DNA of 7,951 bases, from assembly GCA_005790265.1 (NCBI GenBank), contig SXVE01000387.1, positions 1-7,951 of the forward strand, read 5' to 3'. Of the stretch, positions 4,673 to 7,951 are shown in pieces (within the stretch, counting starts at the first letter, position 1; the number at the start of each line of letters is the position of its first letter). The stretch comes from Acidobacteriota bacterium (GTDB taxonomy: Bacteria > Acidobacteriota > Blastocatellia > Pyrinomonadales > Pyrinomonadaceae). A program made the translations under genes and the position numbers. A model generated the notes under the pieces. It saw only the letters and a program-made list of their open reading frames with translations. It was not told where the DNA came from and did no database searches.

Positions 4673-6952
4673 TTAATTTAAGCTGAAAGCATCAGTTGAT
4701 TTGACGACGATTTCGCCGTCTTCGGCGTCAACCGTAAAGCGCATCGCCGTTTTCCATTGATTGGTAATCGGCAATTTTACTTTCTGGTCAATAAACCGTT
4801 TCAGGAAACGCGCGCCGTAAGCCGGACTGTAACCTTTTTCGGTGACTAAATCGAGCGCCGCTTCGGTGATTTCGACGAATTTGCCTTGCCGCTCCATATT
4901 GCGTTTGATTTTCGCAATATAAATTTTGGCGATTTCGCGAACTTCGTCCATTGTCAGCGGCGAAAAAACGACGATTTCGTCAATGCGGTTGCGGAATTCC
5001 GGCGAAAATCTCGTTTCCGCGGCTTTCATCACGTCGCCTTTGATTTCCTTCATCTCGCCGCGCGATTTCATTCCGAAACCGAGCGGTTTTTCGTACTTTT
5101 TGAAACTTTCCGAACCGAGATTGGAAGTCATAATGACAATCGCGTCCGAAAGATAAACTTTCTTGCCGCGTCCGTCAGTCAGCCAGCCTTCGTCGAAAGC
5201 CTGCAAAAAGATGTTCATCAAATACGGCGACGCTTTTTCGACTTCATCGAGCAGCAGAACCGTGTACGGATTTTCGCGCAATTGCTCGGTCAAAATTCCG
5301 CCGCGTTCCGAGCCGACGATTCCGCGCGGCATTCCGATTAATTTCTCGATGCCGACCGTGCCTTCGCCGTATTCGCTCATATCAATGCGAACCATTTTTT
5401 CTTCGTCGCCGAACATAAATTCGGCAACCGCTTTGGCAAGTTCGGTTTTCCCAACGCCGGTCGGACCGAGGAAAAGCAGAACGCCGTCGGGCGCGTAGTG
5501 ATTTTCTTTGAGCGGACCTTTATTCAAGCGCAACCGTTCAGCAACGGCGCGAACGGCGTCTTTCTGTCCGATCACGCGATTTCCAAGATCGAGTTCCATC
5601 GCCGAAAAACGGTCGGAAGTGTCGCGGTAAATCATATCGCGCGGAATCCGAGATTCCTGCGAAATTACGTCAATAATATGTTCCGGTTTGACGACGAGCG
5701 ACGCCGGTTCGTTGATTTCCACTTTGACCGAAGCCGTATCGAGCCAGCCGATTGCTTTGTCGGGCAAATGCAGATTGCGAATGTATTTCGGCGACATCTC
5801 CAGAGCCGTGTTGATCGCTTCGTCGGAAATCGTGACCGAATAATTTTTCTCAAGTCGCGGTCGCAATCCGAGAAGAATCTCGCGCGTTTCGGCAATCGTC
5901 GGTTCGTCAACTTTGACTTGACGGAAACGACGCGCCAGCGCTTCGTCTTCGCCGATGTATTCTTTGTATTCGGTCAAAGTCGTCGCGCCGATAATGCGCA
6001 GTTCGCCGCGTGCGAGCGCGGATTTAAACATATTTCCGGCGTCCGAACTCGTTCCCATCGCTGCGCCCGCGCCGATAATCGTGTGCGCTTCGTCAATGAA
6101 AAGAATGATGTTCGTTTTTTCTTTAACTTCGTCAATAATGCCTTTGATGCGTTCCTCGAACATTCCGCGCAGCATCGTTCCGGCAACTAATCCGCCCATT
6201 TGCAGCTGAACGATGTGCGAATCGCGCAAGCGTTCCGGCACTTTTTCCGGTTCTAACTCAATCAAACGCGCCAAACCTTCAACGACCGCCGTTTTGCCGA
6301 CGCCCGGTTCGCCGACGAGCATCGGCGAGTTTGAACGCTCTTTGTGCGCGAGAATTTCGATCATCTGACGAATTTCCTGTTCGCGCCCGATGGTCGGCGG
6401 AATTTTATCCTGACGAGCGAGTTTATTGAGCGAAACGCCGAAGTGTTTCAGGAACGAAGGCAATTCGTATTTTTGACGCACTCTTTCTTCTTCCTTTTCG
6501 CGTTTGCGAATTCTCGTGCGAGCCGTCTGCGCGACTTCTTCCGCCGGAACGCCCAGATTTTGCAGAACGTCGTTTAAAATACTGCGTTCGTCGTTCGACA
6601 AAACGTAGAAAATATCGCTGCCGTCAATCACGCGCCGACCTTGCGAACGCGCTCTATCCATTGCTTTCTTAAACAAATCGGTTGTTTCCGGCGCGATGCG
6701 AAAACCTTTTCCGAGATGCTGCCGTCCCGAATCCATTCGTTTTTCAATCAATAACTTGACCGAACGCGGATCAACCGCCAGATCGCGCATTGTCGCGTTG
6801 AAAAGTTCGGCTTCTTCGTTGGCGATAGCGTGCAAAATATGCTCAATCGCCACAAAATTTTGATCGCGACGCTTTGATTCATCTAAAGCGATTTCCAAAA
6901 TTCGCCGCCCCGATTCACTAAATTTATCTTTGTATGCGTCTATATCTGCCAT
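4673..6952 (-). CDS. Clp/Hsp100 AAA+ ATPase (ClpA/ClpC-like unfoldase) with non-aromatic pore loops
   Basis: A 759-residue, two-ATPase-domain unfoldase. Residues 1-145 are a double Clp_N domain. D1 has Walker A GEPGVGKT (K220), Walker B FIDEAH (D287, E288) and a LARRF arginine pair. D2 has Walker A GPTGVGKT (K502), Walker B LLLDEVEK (D569, E570), sensor 1 N611, arginine finger R656 (NRID) and sensor 2 GAR (R715). No ClpB-type coiled-coil middle domain lies between D1 and D2, and no UVR motif is visible, so the layout is ClpA-like (E. coli ClpA is of similar length). LGF (624-626) sits where ClpC has its VGF loop, suggesting ClpP docking. Oddly, pore loop 1 reads GTMLRG (M260-L261) instead of GxKYRG, and the D2 loop reads GIVG (I545) instead of GYVG. 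The protein probably unfolds substrates for ClpP or remodels complexes. No clear Shine-Dalgarno precedes ATG 6952. Confidence 0.93.
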   Translation of the reverse strand: MADIDAYKDKFSESGRRILEIALDESKRRDQNFVAIEHILHAIANEEAELFNATMRDLAVDPRSVKLLIEKRMDSGRQHLGKGFRIAPETTDLFKKAMDRARSQGRRVIDGSDIFYVLSNDERSILNDVLQNLGVPAEEVAQTARTRIRKREKEEERVRQKYELPSFLKHFGVSLNKLARQDKIPPTIGREQEIRQMIEILAHKERSNSPMLVGEPGVGKTAVVEGLARLIELEPEKVPERLRDSHIVQLQMGGLVAGTMLRGMFEERIKGIIDEVKEKTNIILFIDEAHTIIGAGAAMGTSSDAGNMFKSALARGELRIIGATTLTEYKEYIGEDEALARRFRQVKVDEPTIAETREILLGLRPRLEKNYSVTISDEAINTALEMSPKYIRNLHLPDKAIGWLDTASVKVEINEPASLVVKPEHIIDVISQESRIPRDMIYRDTSDRFSAMELDLGNRVIGQKDAVRAVAERLRLNKGPLKENHYAPDGVLLFLGPTGVGKTELAKAVAEFMFGDEEKMVRIDMSEYGEGTVGIEKLIGMPRGIVGSERGGILTEQLRENPYTVLLLDEVEKASPYLMNIFLQAFDEGWLTDGRGKKVYLSDAIVIMTSNLGSESFKKYEKPLGFGMKSRGEMKEIKGDVMKAAETRFSPEFRNRIDEIVVFSPLTMDEVREIAKIYIAKIKRNMERQGKFVEITEAALDLVTEKGYSPAYGARFLKRFIDQKVKLPITNQWKTAMRFTVDAEDGEIVVKSTDAFSLN

Positions 6953-7016
6953 AATATTTACTCAATTTAATCCTAGAAACTTTTGATGCCGAAAAGCCGC
7001 CTTGTTCTGCCCGTCT

Positions 7017-7025
7017 ATCATAACA
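7017..7025 (-). promoter_or_regulatory. Candidate extended -10 promoter for the Clp ATPase gene
   Basis: On the minus strand the sequence reads TGTTATGAT: a TGn extension followed by TATGAT (7022-7017), 5 of 6 matches to TATAAT. The -35 region is weak (TTTTCG with an 18-base spacer, 3 of 6), which is normal for extended -10 promoters. Transcription would start near 7010, giving a leader of about 58 bases. It lies after the hairpin at 7053-7082, which fits a separate clp transcription unit. Confidence 0.35.
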
Positions 7026-7052
7026 TTTTGAAAAGCGGCGCGAAAAGAAATA

Positions 7053-7082
7053 TAGGGAAAGACCATTGAAAATCTTTCCCTA
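7053..7082 (-). terminator. Probable terminator downstream of grpE
   Basis: TAGGGAAAGA and TCTTTCCCTA form a perfect 10-bp inverted repeat (7053-7062 with 7073-7082) around a 10-base loop. On the minus strand the hairpin is followed by a moderately U-rich tail (TATTTCTTTT), about 90 bases past the grpE stop. The plus-strand tail is not U-rich at once, so the minus direction is preferred. The interrupted U-run makes this weaker than the other terminators here. Confidence 0.5.
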
Positions 7083-7173
7083 CGCAATTTATTAAAACTC
7101 GTTTGTTTTTTAACATTAAAAACTTTGATTAGCAGCACACTCTCGCTGATTTACTGAACAAATAATCGCAGCT

Positions 7174-7866
7174 CTATTCAGCCTGCGCTTGCTGCGCCGC
7201 CGCTTTGCCGACCTGGACGCGCGCCGGGCGCAAAAGTCGTTCGCCGAATTTGTAGCCGCGCGAATATTCCGCCGTGATTTTGCCGTCGCGTGCCGCCTCG
7301 ACCGCGATCATATCAATCGCTTCGTGCAGTTCCGGGTTAAAATCCGCGCCGATTGACGGCACGGCTTCGACGCCGACGCTCATCAGTGCCTGTTCAAAAG
7401 AACGCGCCGTTCCTTTGACGCCGCCGAGCAGATGTTCGAGCGACGAATCTTTTTCCGCGTGGTCAATCGCCAAAGTCAGATTGTCGAGAACGGGCAAAAG
7501 CGTCGTCAGAAAACCGAATTGCCCTTGTTTGGCGCGATCTTCGAGCGTTTTCTGCATTCGCCCGCGCATCTCCTGCGTTTCGCGTTCCAGACCGCTTTTT
7601 ACTTCTTCAAATTTTGCCTGCACGCCGACGAGTTTCGCTTCCGCCGCTTCGCGCCGCTGCGTTTCTTCGCGCAATTTGTTTTCAAGCTCCGTTTCGCGCA
7701 TTGATTTCACTCGTTGTTTCGACTGCTGATCTTCGGCGGAATTAACGTTTTCGCTTTCCATATCAATATAATCTTCGCCGGTAAATTCTTCAGCCGCTGC
7801 ATCTCGCTTGTTTTCTTCGTTATTGTAATCTTGCTCGTTCATTTTTTTTCTATTAAACCAACTCAT
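7174..7866 (-). CDS. grpE: Nucleotide exchange factor GrpE
   Basis: GrpE is the cytoplasmic, dimeric co-chaperone that releases ADP from DnaK (Hsp70) and works with DnaJ. The 230-residue product has an acidic, disordered N-terminus (about 1-50), a long heptad-like helix (about 52-115) for dimerisation, the four-helix segment FLTTLLPVLDNLTLAIDHAE (119-138), the conserved GVEAV (165-169), and a beta domain with FNPELHEAI (176-184) and RGYKFGERLLRPARVQV (203-219), close to the family signature. It ends in an Ala/Gln-rich tail. It is somewhat longer than the E. coli protein (197 residues), because of the N-terminal extension. ATG 7866 is used here; ATG 7842 (MNEQ) is an alternative, and neither has a clear Shine-Dalgarno. 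No CIRCE element is visible in the 85 upstream bases available. dnaK, dnaJ and hrcA are not in the window. The clp gene follows in the same direction, 221 bases on. Confidence 0.95.
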   Translation of the reverse strand: MSWFNRKKMNEQDYNNEENKRDAAAEEFTGEDYIDMESENVNSAEDQQSKQRVKSMRETELENKLREETQRREAAEAKLVGVQAKFEEVKSGLERETQEMRGRMQKTLEDRAKQGQFGFLTTLLPVLDNLTLAIDHAEKDSSLEHLLGGVKGTARSFEQALMSVGVEAVPSIGADFNPELHEAIDMIAVEAARDGKITAEYSRGYKFGERLLRPARVQVGKAAAQQAQAE

Positions 7867-7930
7867 AAAATTTGATAAATAATTTGCTTAACAAAAGTCT
7901 AACAAACCATCTATCTTTTGGAAAATTTGC

Positions 7931-7951
7931 CACAGAGTTCACAGAGAACAC
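7931..7951. repeat. Edge of a 9-base CACAGAG tandem repeat
   Basis: Two successive 9-base units, CACAGAGTT (7931-7939) and CACAGAGAA (7940-7948), are followed by CAC, the start of a third unit cut by the window end. The array lies 65 bases upstream of the grpE start. CACAGAG-type tandem repeats occur in gaps between genes of various bacteria as far as I recall, but I know no named family or function. Confidence 0.45.

Noticed and set aside
5498..6190. Plus-strand 230-codon frame opposite the Clp ATPase
   Set aside because: Antisense shadow of a well-conserved gene; no recognisable protein features.
7126..7150. TTAGCAGCACACTC segment resembling a CIRCE element (TTAGCACTC inverted repeat)
   Set aside because: The inverted half GAGTGCTAA is absent at the required spacing and the site lies downstream of grpE, not in front of a heat-shock gene.

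Overview
The window looks like ordinary chromosome from a Gram-negative-type bacterium, not a mobile region. I see no tRNA, rRNA, CRISPR array, transposase or integrase. The genes from about position 758 onward are moderately GC-rich with many GAA, CGC and GGC codons, while the gaps between genes are AT-rich. The RNase E/G type, the LolA-like exported protein and the Clp ATPase would suit an Acidobacteriota (Blastocatellia-like) genome. That assignment is inference, because no taxonomic marker gene is present.

Layout: (1) 1-249, the C-terminal end of a small AT-rich membrane protein whose start lies outside the window. (2) 250-757, a 508-base gap with a candidate promoter and two hairpins, one of them terminator-like, ahead of (3) 758-3694, a 978-residue Rne/Rng-family endoribonuclease. 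Its S1 domain is split by about 500 residues of disordered, charge-patterned sequence. (4) A strong two-way terminator at 3716-3757 separates it from three genes on the minus strand. In their own reading direction these are: (5) grpE (7866-7174), the nucleotide exchange factor of DnaK; (6) a two-ATPase-domain Clp/Hsp100 unfoldase (6952-4673); and (7) an exported LolA/LolB-like protein (4593-3781). Terminator-like hairpins follow both grpE and clp, so these are probably separate or only partly coupled transcription units rather than one tight operon.

Functional theme: RNA turnover on one side, and protein quality control (GrpE plus a Clp unfoldase) with an envelope protein on the other. Two things stand out. 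The RNase has a G-type catalytic core with no C-terminal tail, and instead carries its disordered region inside the S1 domain, with RGG boxes, a duplicated GFERI motif and a strict x-(E/D)-R triplet tract. The Clp ATPase keeps its Walker motifs and a ClpP-docking-like LGF loop, but both pore-loop tyrosines are replaced by aliphatic residues. The right edge of the window enters a 9-base CACAGAG tandem repeat.
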